Position numbers and translations under genes: made by a program. A stretch of 64,000 bases of DNA from Gliomastix tumulicola (Eukaryota > Ascomycota > Sordariomycetes > Hypocreales > Bionectriaceae): contig BCHX01000004.1 in assembly GCA_001599755.1 (NCBI GenBank), positions 4,154,001 to 4,218,000 of the forward strand, written 5' to 3'. The notes below the pieces were generated by a model, which was not told where the DNA came from, searched no databases, and saw nothing but the letters and a program-made list of their open reading frames with translations. Of the stretch, positions 1-11,944 are shown piece by piece (within the stretch, counting starts at the first letter, position 1; the number at the start of each line of letters is the position of its first letter).

Positions 1-22
1 TCCGCAAGAACACACTCTTTCT

Positions 23-2453
23 TCAAGCATAGTCGCTGTCGACCATGCTGCCCCGTCGTTCGCCAAAGAGGTACGCCGCCTCGAGGCAGTACCGCCCGTG
101 ACCCGTCTCCATCCGCCTCTCGCTGCCGTAGCAGATGAGGACGGCGTCGACAATGTCACTGAGAATACTCTCGATGGCGCCTGTGATGGAGAAACCGATG
201 AAACTGGCGACGATGCCGATAACATACGCGTACGCCGAGCCCTTCAGTCCCACGCCGTCAGCGACGTCGATGTGCATCTGCTTGGCCGTCATGACCCACG
301 CCGCGAAACCCATACCGGTCGCCATGATGAGACGTGTGGCGACGAGGAGGAGCTTAGCCAGCTGGTAGGGCACCTTGATGTTAGATGTGCCCTGCGAGCG
401 GTGAGCCCGCGGGTGAACGTTCGGGGCCGAGGGTGGGATGATCTCCAAGGCCTCCAGGCCACGGGCCGACGTGTGCAGATTATGCGAGTGAATGGCCGCG
501 TAGGTGATGGTCAGGGGATTTGTCAGCGTCATGACGGGCGCGGGCATGCAGCAGGAGGCCGCGTTCGAAATCATATTGCCGACTCGCGGGAGGAAGATGC
601 TGGGCGCACGGATCAGCAGCGCGATCAGCGTCGACTCGCAGATGCTGCCAAAGATGGTCGTCATGGCGTGGTGAAGGGCCGCAGAGACGATCTGCTTAGA
701 AGGCGTCGGAGGACCCGCGTTTCGGTGGAAGTACCACTGCGACACCGTAGCCGCCGTAGTAGCACTGTGAACGCCGTTGATGACGGACAGAGTCCACAGA
801 TACAACAGGACGAAACCAGCTCCAAGCCACCAGCTCGAGAACTCGATGATGAAGCGCACCCTGTTCTTCGAGAAATGACCTCCCATGAATACCCTCGTGA
901 ACATAGCCAGCCAGGCCCACGTCCATGCCACCACTAGCGCGAGAAACCCGAATCCAACGACCAGGAGGCCCGAGTTCTCGGCCAGAATCTTGCTAGAGAA
1001 TTGCAGGATCTCGACCGCCTGCTGGATAGATCTCCGTCCTCGCGTAACTAGGTAGATCCATCCGACGCACCCAACGGCGGGTACTATCGAGAACCAACGC
1101 ATGACCTTGTCCTGAAGACTGTTTCCGTGCGTCTGGCCCTGGAACGATGACACTAGTGTGTAGATGGAGAAGGACAGCATGACGATCGGCACCGAAATGA
1201 TGATCAGGTTGACCAGGGGTCGGACGAATGACTTGATCGCCGCAAGCCAGACGAGAGAGACAATCACCGACACGAGCGTATCGACAGCTAGCATGTTGAC
1301 CGACTTCTCCAATGTGGTGTATATCGTGTCTCCCACCGGGTTACTACTCGCCGAGGTATTGAGCAAGACGAGCACAAACGTCGACATCATGCCCGCAAAC
1401 GTGATAAGGAACAGCCACGCGAAGAACTGGTCGTGATGGAACGCCTCGCCCTCGGGGGACGCGAGAGTATCCTCGTGGTGCTTCTGCGCCGGTGCGTCCT
1501 CGGCGATGGGCTCGAGCGGGAAGCCAGTCCGGTCCGAATCATTCGTGATGGTGCGCTTCATAAACGGCGTCCGCTCCGCCCTCTTCTTGAAACGCTGGAA
1601 CGCCGGTGTATTCGGGTCGTCTCTGTCGCCGAGGAGTGACTCCGGAGGGTCGTCGTCGTGGAAGGACTCCAGGCCTACGTCAACCATGTGCTGTGTCTGC
1701 GTGCTGCCCATCCGCACCCTGGATAGCTTGCGGTCCTCCATCTGTGCACCCGAGTCGCCCCGGCTCTTCTGAAGCCCGCGAACACCCGGCCAGCTGCTCT
1801 TGATGCCCCGTCCCAGAGCCCGGTTCGAGTAAGGGTCGTCGGCCTCCAGACTCTCGTCCATGGACGCCCGGCTGCGTCCGCCCTCCAGCCCCTCCGACTC
1901 CGTGCTCTCTGCGAGCTGGGCGGCGGCTAATCTCCTAGACCGCTGCAGCGCATATAGATCCGCCGCCTCTCGGTCCCTCTCCTGCTCGTCCTCCTCCTCC
2001 TCGAGTGTGCTCTGGAACAGCGGTGCGTCGGGGGCGACCGAGAGGCGCGCGCCTAGGTTCCCGAAGCGCGAGCCGCCACCGCCATTCTGCTGGTAAGGGT
2101 TGCCCGGGTAGCCCGCCCACCAGAGGAACGACTTCTGTGACGGCGCGCTCAGGAGATTCGGCCGGCGGCCCGGATACCTCTCGCCGCCAGCGTTGGCACC
2201 GGCGTTGCTATTGCCGTTGTTGTATCGTAGGTTGCCCTGCGGCTGCTGTTGCTGCTGCTGCTGCTGGTTGGGGTCGGCGGCCTGGTCTGCGAAGCTCGAG
2301 AACCGCGACTGGGACTGCGCCAGGAACTTGGAGGCATCTGCAGAGAGGGAAGAGTCAGTCAAACTCGGGATCCCCACGCGAGCGGGCGATGTCATCCCCA
2401 CGACTGACTGAGTCGTCGGTGAGCGCTGGGAGTCACCTACATTCCGAAAACAT
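23..2453 (-). CDS. Choline-transporter-like (CTL/Pns1 family) multi-spanning membrane protein
   Basis: Predicted 775 aa in two exons (2453-2441 and 2337-23). The open frame continues upstream of 2453, but splicing out 2440-2338 (GTAGGT...CTGCAG) gives an N-terminus MFSEYASKFLAQSQSRF, which I recognise from fungal CTL proteins, so I prefer that start. Residues 1 to about 300 are hydrophilic and low in complexity, with a short poly-Q run and many acidic/Arg stretches. From about residue 310 to 720 there are around ten hydrophobic helices, including SSWWLGAGFVLLYLWTLSVI and YAYVIGIVASFIGFSITGAI, the arrangement of the plasma-membrane choline-transporter-like family. Fission yeast Ctl1 of this family is linked to autophagy. 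Whether the fungal members transport choline is not established. The family call is firm, the substrate is not. Its upstream region is shared with the divergent Rab gene about 2.2 kb away. Confidence 0.82.
2338..2440 (-). other. Intron 1 of the CTL-family gene
   Basis: On the minus strand the intron reads GTAGGTGACT...CTCTGCAG (103 bp). It splits a Tyr codon (T|AT), joining MFSE to YASKFLAQ. Without it the open frame runs upstream into residues that do not resemble the family. Confidence 0.7.
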
Positions 2454-4694
2454 GTTGCCCTCGACTGTTTTTCAGCAACCACCGCCAAACGGCGTCATAA
2501 AGTGTCGAATGAAAAACGTAGACTCAAGGCACCGAGGGGGTTTTCCGCCCACGAGTAGGAAGGTTGCGTTTGAGGAGATAAAGAAGAAACGACAGAGAGG
2601 TCGGTGCGGAGAAATGATATGGATAGTAGCCAGTGCCCAGCACGTCAAGCGTTCACGGGGCAGAATGGCTGATGATAAGGCAGGCAGCAGACAGCCTAGG
2701 TACGCCTGGACGGGAATAAACACAGGTACCTGGTACACCCCGTCAGAGACCCAAGCTTGTGCAACGAGACCGGCCAAGATTATACAAGAATAAGAAACGC
2801 ATGCACCGCGTTGTCTCAAATGTGCATATTCACAAGATGAATTTTGCAGGTCATGAGCAGGAAAGAAGAGAAAGAAAAGGAGGGGGCAGAGGGAAAAAGG
2901 AAGAAAAATAGAGAAAGAAGGTTCACAACAATAAACTGTCATGGGACAAGGTAGCTTGCTTCTGTGTGACGAGATGGGCAGATCTGGTAACAGGTACTTT
3001 CCGCACTACGGAAGCTGACTGACGAGTGACTGATGCGTCAGAACTGACGGAATGGGGAAAGGCGGCTCCCTTACAGGCGCCTTAGGCATCTGACGGCCAC
3101 TGAAGAGGCTGAGGAAGCCCGCTGAAGGAGTTCCAAACCATCCATCCAGTGGGCAGGGGCAGTTGATGCGGAAGGCGGTCAGCCACCCACCCCGGCCCCG
3201 CGCTAGGCCCTTTGCGGCCGCGCTGGGCAAGGTTACGGCGGACTGGGAGATGCACTTCCGGGCATCGCGGACTTGTCCTGAACGGCAATGCACAATGCAC
3301 CAGATCGATGGGATTCCGGCATCTGGCGCTGATGAGTTTTGATTATTCACATTCGTGGCTGCTCACGAAGGAGCGGCGGACGGGGACGCGGTACGTCGTG
3401 TCTGTAGCAGCATCCCTCTTGACCGAGACGAGACGTTGTACTATGTACATGACGCTGAGAGCACACGATCACGGCAGAGATCATCTACCTTACTGGCAAG
3501 GTCCAGGCCTCCAATCCAGGTCAGCCTCACCCGAGTCTTGCCGTCGAGTCAGAGTCCAGACAGGAGCATGCAGGCAGCACACGAGCATGAGCAGCAGCGC
3601 ATGAGCATGAAGCAGCCGGCTCTCCAGCAGTGTCATGTGGTCGCTAGCTAGCCCGTCTGTGTCAGCACGCGGCCGTACCTCGCAGTTGCGTCACCGCGAC
3701 ATGCCACTCCCAAGTCCCGCTATTCTTTCTCCCACGGAGCAACTAGCCCGAGTCCAAGCGAGACGCAAGTGCAGCGGTCATCAAGCATCAGCAGGGCAGC
3801 CTAAACCTACGTAGCACCACCTTCGAAATGCCAATCACCTCGCCTTTCTCCTCTCTCCGCGCCGCCGCCTGCTCGAAACGAGCCCTCGCAAATCGACGGC
3901 AGAGCGCGCGCCAAACAAATCCCAAGACCAACTACCACCTCGTGTGCCCCACTGCTCCTAGTCGCTAAACCCCTGCTTGCTTTCTTCTGCCTGTGCCTGG
4001 CTGGGTTCTGGGTTCTGGTGTTCTGTGGTCACTCACCCTTGAGGAGCCCCCCATCTCCGTCCTGCCCGTGACATCGTCAAACGTCCCAACCGAACTGCTG
4101 CTTGCCGTCACCACCAGCTTGAACGGCACTCTGCCACCGCCCAAACTTGCTTGCTCACAAGACTTGTTTCCGTTCTTGTAATTTTTATATCTTTTGTCTT
4201 TCGTTGCTCGTGATCTTGGTATCTTTTTTTTTATCTGTGTAAATCTTTCCACCCCCCCTTATCGGCACCCGCGAGGAACAAGTCCCGTGAGCGAGGTTTC
4301 ACCTTCCGAACCATTCGACGACCTTCCAGCCGTGTTTGCGTCCTTGACTCGCCCCGTTGGACGAATCCTACCAAATACTGAACCGACGGTGTAATAATCG
4401 GCTTCCTGAACAGAACGACTGGGGAGATCGGGTGAGACACGTGCGTCAGAGACGGCACAAAGCACATACCAGAGCAGCAAACCAGCAGCCTCTGCCCACC
4501 CATTCTCTGCTGCCCTGCCTTACATAACGACAACCTCCGGCATCGCAGCAACGCCAAAGCCCCCCCCCGTCACGAGCTCCCGTCTTCGACTATTACCCGT
4601 CGCTCGAACGAAGCCAACACAAGGGAGGCAGCCTCCCACACACACACACACATCCTCAACCCAAAACCCGACACACATACACAGATTAATTATA
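2454..4694. other. Intergenic region between divergent CTL and Rab genes
   Basis: 2.2 kb between two divergent start codons. I see no convincing gene. Short open frames here have no recognisable domain or typical composition. The last 700 bp before the Rab start is pyrimidine-rich and then C/A-rich, with a short (CA)n run near 4640, which suggests a long 5' leader for the Rab gene. Confidence 0.6.
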
Positions 4695-5435
4695 ATGTCC
4701 TCGCCGCCGTGGGACTACATCGCCAAGCTCGTCTGCATAGGCGACTCGGGCTGCGGCAAGTCCAGCCTCACGATCCGCCTCTGCGAGGGCCGCTTCTCCC
4801 CGCAGCACGACGTCACCATCGGCGTCGAATTCGGCTCGCGCATCGTCCCCGTCGGCCCCCCGCACACGCAGCCCCCCGGCGCCACCGAAGGCGGCCTCCC
4901 GGAGCCCCCCAAGGCCTCGGGGGGCGACGACGTCGCCCAGAAGCACATGAAGCTCAGCCTGTGGGACACGGCCGGGCAGGAGACGTACAAGTCGGTGACG
5001 CGGTCGTACTTCCGGGGCGCGAGCGGCGCCCTCCTCGTCTTCGACCTCTCGCGCAAGCAGACGTTTCAGCACGTCACCGACTGGCTCGCCGACCTGCGGC
5101 AGATCGCCGAGCCGGACATCGTCGTCATCCTCGTCGGCAACAAGGCCGACCTGACGCGGCAGGAGAAGAACGAGCGCGAGGTCACGCGGGAGGAGGCCGA
5201 GGAGTGGGCGCGCAAGAACAACGTCATGGAGTACGTCGAGACGAGCGCCAAGAGCGGCGAGAACGTCGAGAAGGCCTTCATGCGCGTCGCCGAGAGGATA
5301 CATCAGAACATCCAGGCCGGCAAGTACGACCTCAACGACAGGCGGTCCGGCGTCAAGGGGCCTGGCGCCGGCAGCAAGGGCCAGGTGAGGCTGTCCAGCG
5401 ACGCCAGCAAATCGTCCTCGGGAGGCTGCTGCTAA
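4695..5435 (+). CDS. Rab-family small GTPase, Rab4/Ypt4-type
   Basis: Intronless, 246 aa. The G-motifs are complete: P-loop GDSGCGKS (16-23), switch-I Thr in TIGVEFGS (about 41), DTAGQETY (91-98), NKAD (149-152) and TSAK (183-186). The protein ends in a double cysteine (GGCC), the Rab geranylgeranylation signal. SYFRGASGALLVFDLSRKQT and the TIGVEFGS effector region place it with the Rab2/4/14 group. Fission yeast Ypt4 is the closest named fungal relative I can suggest. Rab4 proteins act in endosome recycling. Unusual is an insertion of about 30 residues, rich in Pro/Gly, between the two interswitch strands (about residues 52-83). The upstream leader is pyrimidine- and CA-rich. Small-GTPase identity is certain. 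The exact Rab subclass is less so. Confidence 0.88.
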   Translation: MSSPPWDYIAKLVCIGDSGCGKSSLTIRLCEGRFSPQHDVTIGVEFGSRIVPVGPPHTQPPGATEGGLPEPPKASGGDDVAQKHMKLSLWDTAGQETYKSVTRSYFRGASGALLVFDLSRKQTFQHVTDWLADLRQIAEPDIVVILVGNKADLTRQEKNEREVTREEAEEWARKNNVMEYVETSAKSGENVEKAFMRVAERIHQNIQAGKYDLNDRRSGVKGPGAGSKGQVRLSSDASKSSSGGCC

Positions 5436-5927
5436 ACCGCCCGCCCTCCGATATTCGAATTCCAACGGCCTCTCTTGTTGACAAAGGAAGAAAAAGAAAA
5501 GGGATACCCCGACTCGACTGAGAAAGATAATAATACCCCCACCCTCGCAAAAAAACACCATTGCAGTGCTGTCTGGACCGTGGCTGTTTTACTGCGAATT
5601 CACGATTTGTATATTAACGAAATAGTTCACATTACTACCCAGCCTAGACTTGGTTTCAACGAAATGAGATTACAAGAGGATAATCATATGACGTTAGATG
5701 ACGACCACGCGGCCGTACTCCTTTTTCGTGATGCCCTTTCTCTGGTCCTGCTCTCCTTTTGTTTCCGAAGACGCACATACCCACTCCAGGTGTTCATAAG
5801 ATCTCCGTGACATGCCATTCCCAGTAACTTACACAGTCGAGTGACAGTAAATAGTAAAATCTCTTCCCTCTACCACATTTTAGATGTCAACAGATGGAAG
5901 AGGTCTAAGTTTCTCGCCAGAATTGGC
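5436..5927. other. Convergent 3' flank of Rab gene and PMT2
   Basis: About 490 bp between two stop codons. It is A/T-richer than the coding DNA and should hold both 3' UTRs and polyadenylation sites. No gene is visible. Confidence 0.6.
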
Positions 5928-8395
5928 TTAGAATCCCAGCAGGCTCGGGCCATCGGCGACTCGCCAGTTGTCGAACCACTTCATGTAGGCGTACTGCTTG
6001 TTGTTGCCAGTCATGCCCCAGCAGATAGGGATGAAGTAGATGTAGAGGCCGACGATGACGGTGTACAGGGTACCGTACACAGCAGCCTGGAGCTTCCCGT
6101 TACGGTTCCTCAGCACCCAGTCCGCGAAGAAGCCGAGGGTGAGGATGGCGAAGTAGAGTGCCGGGTAGTAGTGGTGCACGTAGGTAACACGCGCCATGAT
6201 AACGAAAGGAAGGTAGTGCAAGAACCATCCAAGGGCCGGGTATAGAGCGGAGTAATGGATCTGGTCGACCTCCTTTTGGTCGAGATCCTCGAACCCACGC
6301 TGCCACCGGACAAGGTACCACGCAGCAACAAGAACGATAAGACCGAGAGACGCCGTCGAGGCCCAGTAGACGAAGGGGTTGCCGAGGAGGAAGTACTTGA
6401 TAACGCTGTCGTCCCAGCTGCACATTCGCAGACCCACGTTAAGGATCGGCCACTGCCACCACTGAGAGGCCAGGTCATCCTGCTTGTCGGGGTCAGGAAC
6501 CAGGGCGTTGTTCGAGGTCATCATGGCAACGTTCAGGTGAATGAAGTCGTGGAAGAAAGGCGACTTGTAGACGCCGGGGTCGCTAGGAGGAACTAATTGA
6601 AAAGCATCAGTATTAAACATCGACAAAAGTCAAGGGGCCAGCACTCACGCTTGTCGTTCCAGTGGGCCTCGACGTTCCAGTGAGTATAAGTGTCCTTGGG
6701 GTTGTTCTCCTTCGTGCAGGTGACCTCAATCTGCTTGAAACCCCACTGAGGCAGGTTGGTGTTGCCAGCACGCAGATAGCAACCGAGGGAAGGATGCTTC
6801 AGTCGGAACGCCGTAGTAAGCGTGCGGATCTTGCTGCGGTCGCGAGAAGCAGCATCGCGAACAACCTCAATCTTCCAGTGGTCCTTGTCGTCACCAACAG
6901 TCACGTTGCCGTAGGCGGAAACTTCGTTGTCCTTCTTGCGCATAGGAGCAGCAATGGTGTGCGAGTGCAGGTTTCGGCCAGTCGACGCATGGATCAGTCG
7001 GATGGTAGTGCCGTCACCGGGGAATCGGAGCTCCTCAGCCTCGGGGTCATAATCGGCGTCCCGGCGGTTGGGGTAGAAGAACCAGTCGTTGTTAGAGTCC
7101 TTGTGGTGGTAGCAGGTCACCTGCTGCTGCCCGGATCCCTCAGGGTACGTCTGGACGTGGGAGTGAAGAAGACCGCCACCATAACCCATGTTCTTGATCG
7201 TAGCTCGCGAACCATACGCAATCTCCAGAGGACTGTCCTTCCCGACAGAAGTACCCTTCAGGTTGGCCTGGAACAGAGAGCTCATCTGAGCATCACCTGG
7301 ACCAGAACGATCGAGGATGGCGAAGTGGAGGGCAAAAGAGAGCAGGTAGATCAGGAAGGGAATGACGATAAGACCAACGACGCGGGTGATAAGGTGGGCG
7401 GCCAAGGTAGACTGTGAAGCAAGCAGTTAGAACTTGGCGATTTACGCTAGCATCAGACCAGGGGCAACTCACAATCGGCATCTTGGTATCACCAAACTTG
7501 TTCCACAGATCCTCGATCGTGTACAGGCCAACGAGGGCAGTGACGAACAGGCCAACCAGCTTAACACTGCACACGCAGCCGATGCTAAGACCCGTCGCGA
7601 AGAGCCAGAAGAACCACTCAGGCTCAAAGCTGCTGTGCCTCTGGTTGTGGAACTTGGCCCAGCAGAACACGGTAGTGACAGTTCCACAAAGCAGCATCGA
7701 ATCGAGCAGGATGAAGCGGCTGATCGTTGTGTAGGAGTTTTCGCAGAGAACCATCAGGGTGACGAGCCAGACGGCAGGTCGGCGGAAGTGAAGCTCGCGA
7801 GCGGTGAAGTAGGCCAGAGGGATGCAGAGGATGCCGAAGAAGGCGTTGAAGGCTCGCATGAACGCATAGTTGACCTCCTCGGGGTACTTCTCGCCCGATT
7901 TGAACTCGAAGGAACCGTTGTAACCAGCGAGGACCCCCGACAGGCCGACGAGCATCTTGCCCAGGGGCGGGTGGACATCGAAGTAGTACTCGTGCTTGAT
8001 GTAGTAGCTGCCGAACTTTCCAAAGCTAGAGACATGTTAGCCACTGCCGAATCGTTGTCTCATCGAAGCGGAAACGTACTGGGCCTCGTCCCAAGTGACG
8101 ATGTTGCTAATGCCGATCTTCCACAGGCGAGTGAAGAAAGCTAGGAGAGTAAAGAGGATGGGAGCAAAGATTGGCTCCCAGTCCTCGAACGTCTCGATGA
8201 AGCTCTTCTCCTACATCATGTGTAAGCGTCTCTCTTCCACATCACCGTGCGGCAGCTTGGTCGTACCTTGGGGAGGGACTTCTTATTGTCTTCGGGCTCG
8301 ACGAGGCGCGGGGCGGTCTGGGAGGCAACAGGTCGCTGTCGGAGGCCATCGCCATAGTCGGCGCCGGTGGCCACGGCGCCCTTTTCGGATGCCAT
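5928..8395 (-). CDS. pmt2: Protein O-mannosyltransferase, Pmt2 subfamily
   Basis: Five exons (8395-8267, 8210-8080, 8025-7473, 7411-6649, 6592-5928) give 746 aa, the usual Pmt2 length. The enzyme transfers mannose from dolichyl-phosphate-mannose to Ser/Thr of secretory proteins in the ER. The spliced N-terminal region carries the acidic catalytic pair in TWDEAHFGKFGSYYIKHEYY (about residues 84-85), then VHPPLGKML. Exon 4 encodes the luminal MIR repeats, including GGGLLHSHVQTYPEGSG and GRNLHSHTIAAP, whose wording matches yeast Pmt2 rather than Pmt1 or Pmt4. Hydrophobic helices surround this loop, and the C-terminal exon has the multi-pass PMT_4TMC region. Introns are 54-61 bp with clean GT-AG ends. 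Pmt2 normally works as a heterodimer with a Pmt1-type partner, not seen in this window. The start ATG at 8395 gives the expected short cytosolic tail. Confidence 0.93.
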
Positions 8396-9630
8396 GATCT
8401 TATTCAATGGTGTTGCGGGATCGAACAACCCCAGGCGTCGCAAACAGGAGTGTTTGTTGATGGGAAAAGGCCAAATCGCAACGTGGCTCGGAAAGGCAAT
8501 ACGGTGCACCTAAGAAAAAAAAAGGGGACCTGGCCTAGTAAAGCTCCGGAGAACAGGGGCTCCGTGGCGCAGGAGAGCTGGAAGGACTGGACGAGCTGCA
8601 CGAGACTCAAAAGGATCCCAGCATCGAACGTGGCCTTTGCGGACTACGTCAATGGGGATACGAAAAACGATATTATCAAGGGTCCAAAAGAATTGAGAGA
8701 CAGAAGAAGAAGTGAAGAAGATTATTGGTGATTCGATGCAGACGCGGCGAGGTTCCAGATTCTCGAGTACAGGGCACGATTAGGCAAAGAGCCCCTGCAT
8801 TTGAGGGTGGGGAGTGGGGATGGTCTTAGTGAGGCCAGTGAAGCCACCTGGCGGGATAGCTGAGGTGAGGCGCAGGGTCCTCACTAGCCACAGATGGCAT
8901 TCTCCAGCCACACTTTCGTCCGTCCTCAACATCACAAGTTTCATTCATGCTTGGTAGGTCCTCCAAAACATCACGAAGTGGGAGTCATTACACAACTCCA
9001 ATAACACGCTCAACAGTAATTCCCAATTCGGCTTCCTCATCAAAGTATTTGAAGTTGATAATGGCAGCACAAACAATTGGTATTATCCGGCAGGTGCGGA
9101 CTAAGGAGGATTCAGCTCTGATGCCCTGTGTTTTAGCGGCTTCAGGAGCCAGCGCACGGGCATCGTCACATGTTACCTACAGAAGCAACGTGGAATGGAA
9201 GGCCACTGACGGGAACGACATCCGTCAGTCCAATCCACTGGTAGAACTCCAGGCTTTCAGCTCATCATCCTGACGACCTCCTTTTGTCCCGCCGCCACGA
9301 CCACTATCCGCCGCATCCTTCCTTTGCTTTCCTTTCCTTAGCGCTCTGCACTTGCTGTTATGCCTCAGTAGTCCAACGTCTAAGTCTCGCTTCCCTGCAG
9401 CCGTCAGAGCCTCCGTCGAGCGTAATTGGGCCAGTCCTCTGTCTTCAGTGGGAACCCAAGCACCGGTTTCTCCCATCCCTCCACCGTCGGTCAGAGACAA
9501 CCTCGCGATAAGCTCCACACCATCACGCCCTCGATTACACCATCAGCGCATCAAGTGTGTGCTCTATCAACGTGCGAGTGGATAGCCCGGCACATCGAAA
9601 TAAAGAGACTCCCGCTTGCCGCCGCGCTCA
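8396..9630. other. Divergent intergenic region, PMT2 / CHY-RING gene
   Basis: 1.2 kb between divergent start codons. No coding sequence recognised. The 350 bp before 9631 is C/T-rich, as expected for a fungal promoter and 5' leader. Confidence 0.6.
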
Positions 9631-11620
9631 ATGTCCTTCCTCGTCTCCGAGTTTATCATCAACCCCGTCCTCCGCCAAGCCCGACGTTTCTCTGAAGCCT
9701 CCTATCCGACGCCTGTGCCAGAGCCGAGACCAGAGTCGAGTCCAACGCCAGCCAGAGACGACGATGGACGCTCGGGCGCGGACGCCGAGCATGCTTTGAC
9801 CGACGACGAGTCCGACGACAATGATTCTGTCTACGACCCCATCCACACACCCACGGCCTCTCACGAGTCTCCGGTACCAAGACCCTTAACTTCGTCGACG
9901 CAAGAGACGGTCATCGCAGAGGAGACCATTCCTCTCCCGACATCCCCCATCATGGCTCCCGACGGCCCCCACGATCACCTCGGGTTTCCCATCAGCCCTC
10001 GACGCAACATTCTGATCCCCGAGGACGACGGGATGCGCGAGCTGAGATCCAAGATCCATGGCATCCAGGGTCTCGATGCTCCGCCATCGGAGAAGGCAAG
10101 GCTCATGCACGACCTTCTCTCGGAGAATTACAATGCATCCAGGACGTCTTCTTTTGTCACGAAGTCGGGTACTCCGGAACTTGGCTCCTCACCGTCAACG
10201 TCGACTCTCGACCCAGCTGTACCAATAGGCCCCCTCGAATCCCTAAAGTTTTGGCAAGCTCAGCTCGGCGAGCCATCCCCATCACAGCCGGCCCCTGAGA
10301 GTTTTGTTCTTAGCGAGAGCGATAAGACTCCGAGCTACGCACCTATACGGCGGCCGAAGGCGTCTGGAATCAACACGCCCAACCCAGACGCAGCCAGCAC
10401 TGCGTGGGCCGAAGCCCAGCCCAGCCTGGGCTGCCAACACTACGAGCGCAATGTGAAGCTGCAATGCTTCGACTGCGACAAGTGGTATCCTTGCAGGCTC
10501 TGCCACGACACGCAGGAGGATCACAAGCTCCCCCGCTTCCAGACAAGGCACATGCTCTGCATGGTCTGCACGACCCCTCAACTAGTATCTGACGTTTGCA
10601 TCAACTGCGGCGAGATTGCCGCCCAATACTATTGCAGTATCTGCAAACTGTGGGAGAATCGGTCGTCTAAGCCTATTTATCACTGCTACGACTGCGGCAT
10701 CTGTCGTCGTGGGTTGGGCCTAGGAAAAGACTACGTGCACTGCAAGGTAAGATATCGTGACCTACTCGATCGTCCTACCATGTGTTGCTGACACTCATTT
10801 TGGCTAGACATGCTGCGCATGTATACCCACGTCTATCGAGACGTCACATAAATGCATCGAGCGTTCGACGGACTGCGACTGTCCAATATGTGGAGAGTAC
10901 ATGTTTTCCTCGCCGAGACCGGTTGTGTTCATGCTCTGTGGTCACAGTATACATAAGAGGTGCTACGACCAACACATGAAGGTCTCGTACAAATGCCCAA
11001 TCTGCAACAAGAGCCTGGTCAACATGGAAACTCAGTTCCGAAATCTGGACGTTGCCATCCAGAGTCAGCCTATGCCCCCCGAGTTCAGAGACACGAAGGC
11101 AGTCCTCCTATGCAACGACTGCTCTGCTCGAAGCACTGTTCCCTACCACTGGCTGGGTCTCAAATGCTCGATATGCTCATCGTACAACACGGTTGAGCTT
11201 CAGATCCTCGGCGGGGGTAGCCAGGAACTCCAGGCTATTCTCGCCGACGCTCCGGAACCAGCGTCGAGAGAGCTACCAGCGTCCCTAGGCCAGACCGCAG
11301 CAGCCGCTCAGGCACGTGAGACGCCAACGGCCGCTGGTCGACGGCGGCACTCATCGATCGCCGACGGGCTTCAACAGCAGCGGCGGGTGTCCGAGCTCAC
11401 CACAGGATCGTTCCCTCCGCTTAACATGCGTTTTGAGCCCGGCTTAGGCCATCCCCCGTCTGACACCGACTCAGACGACGGGATGCTTGGGTTCTGGGGC
11501 AGGGGTGACGACGAGGATGGCACGGATTCGCAGGCAGGGTCAGATCACGAGCATTCGTCAGATGGAGAGGACGAGGAGGACGAGGATCCCAATGAAATCC
11601 TCCTCATCGGGCACAGGTAA
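9631..11620 (+). CDS. CHY zinc finger plus RING finger protein (RCHY1/Pirh2-like)
   Basis: Two exons (9631-10746, 10808-11620; intron GTAAGA...GGCTAG) give 642 aa. The ATG at 9631 opens MSFLVSEFIINPVLRQ. Residues 1 to about 260 are disordered and Ser/Pro/acid-rich. A CHY zinc finger follows from GCQHYERNVKLQCFDC (about 267) through the paired Cys/His motifs around CSICKLW. The intron falls between HCK and TCCACIP in the CTCHY part. A RING-H2 follows (CPICGEY ... CGHSIH ... CPICNKS, about 397-441), then a zinc-ribbon (CNDC...CSIC, about 475-500) and an acidic Asp/Glu/Ser tail. This order matches RCHY1-type E3 ubiquitin ligases, which bind many zinc ions and act in nucleus and cytosol. The substrate is unknown here. 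The long N-terminal extension is absent from the animal protein, which is about 260 aa. Confidence 0.88.
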
Positions 11621-11944
11621 CCTAGTTTTCACGACATACAACGACGATTTAAAAGCCTGTTCCGCAGCATGCATGGTTGACGACGAGACTTGGCGCAGGT
11701 TCGGCCAGTCCTATACCTCGGGTATCTTTGGGGAAAACCGGATTTCTTACCTGGATAACGCGGGCCGATGTGGTGGTTCGACGATCCGACGGTACCTAAT
11801 CACTTATGGAATTGGCGTTTGGGCAGGCGGTGTAACGAGTTACGTGCAGGCGTTTAGCATTGAAATAATCTAGCACAATAATGATTCCCCTCTAAAACTC
11901 CAGGCGCCTCTTGTCGTCGTAGATGATCATGTCAACCGCCCCTC
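11621..11944. other. Convergent 3' flank of CHY-RING and MOZART1 genes
   Basis: 324 bp between two stop codons. Probable 3' UTRs. No gene seen. Confidence 0.6.

Noticed and set aside
98..937. 279-codon plus-strand open frame
   Set aside because: Fully antisense to conserved membrane helices of the CTL-family gene; Arg/Asp-rich composition typical of a shadow frame.
2472..2942. 156-codon minus-strand open frame upstream of the CTL gene
   Set aside because: Lies in the probable 5' leader; no family resemblance, poly-Phe/Leu composition from A/G-rich DNA.
4686..5561. 291-codon minus-strand open frame
   Set aside because: Antisense shadow of the GC-rich Rab gene; the plus strand carries all GTPase motifs.
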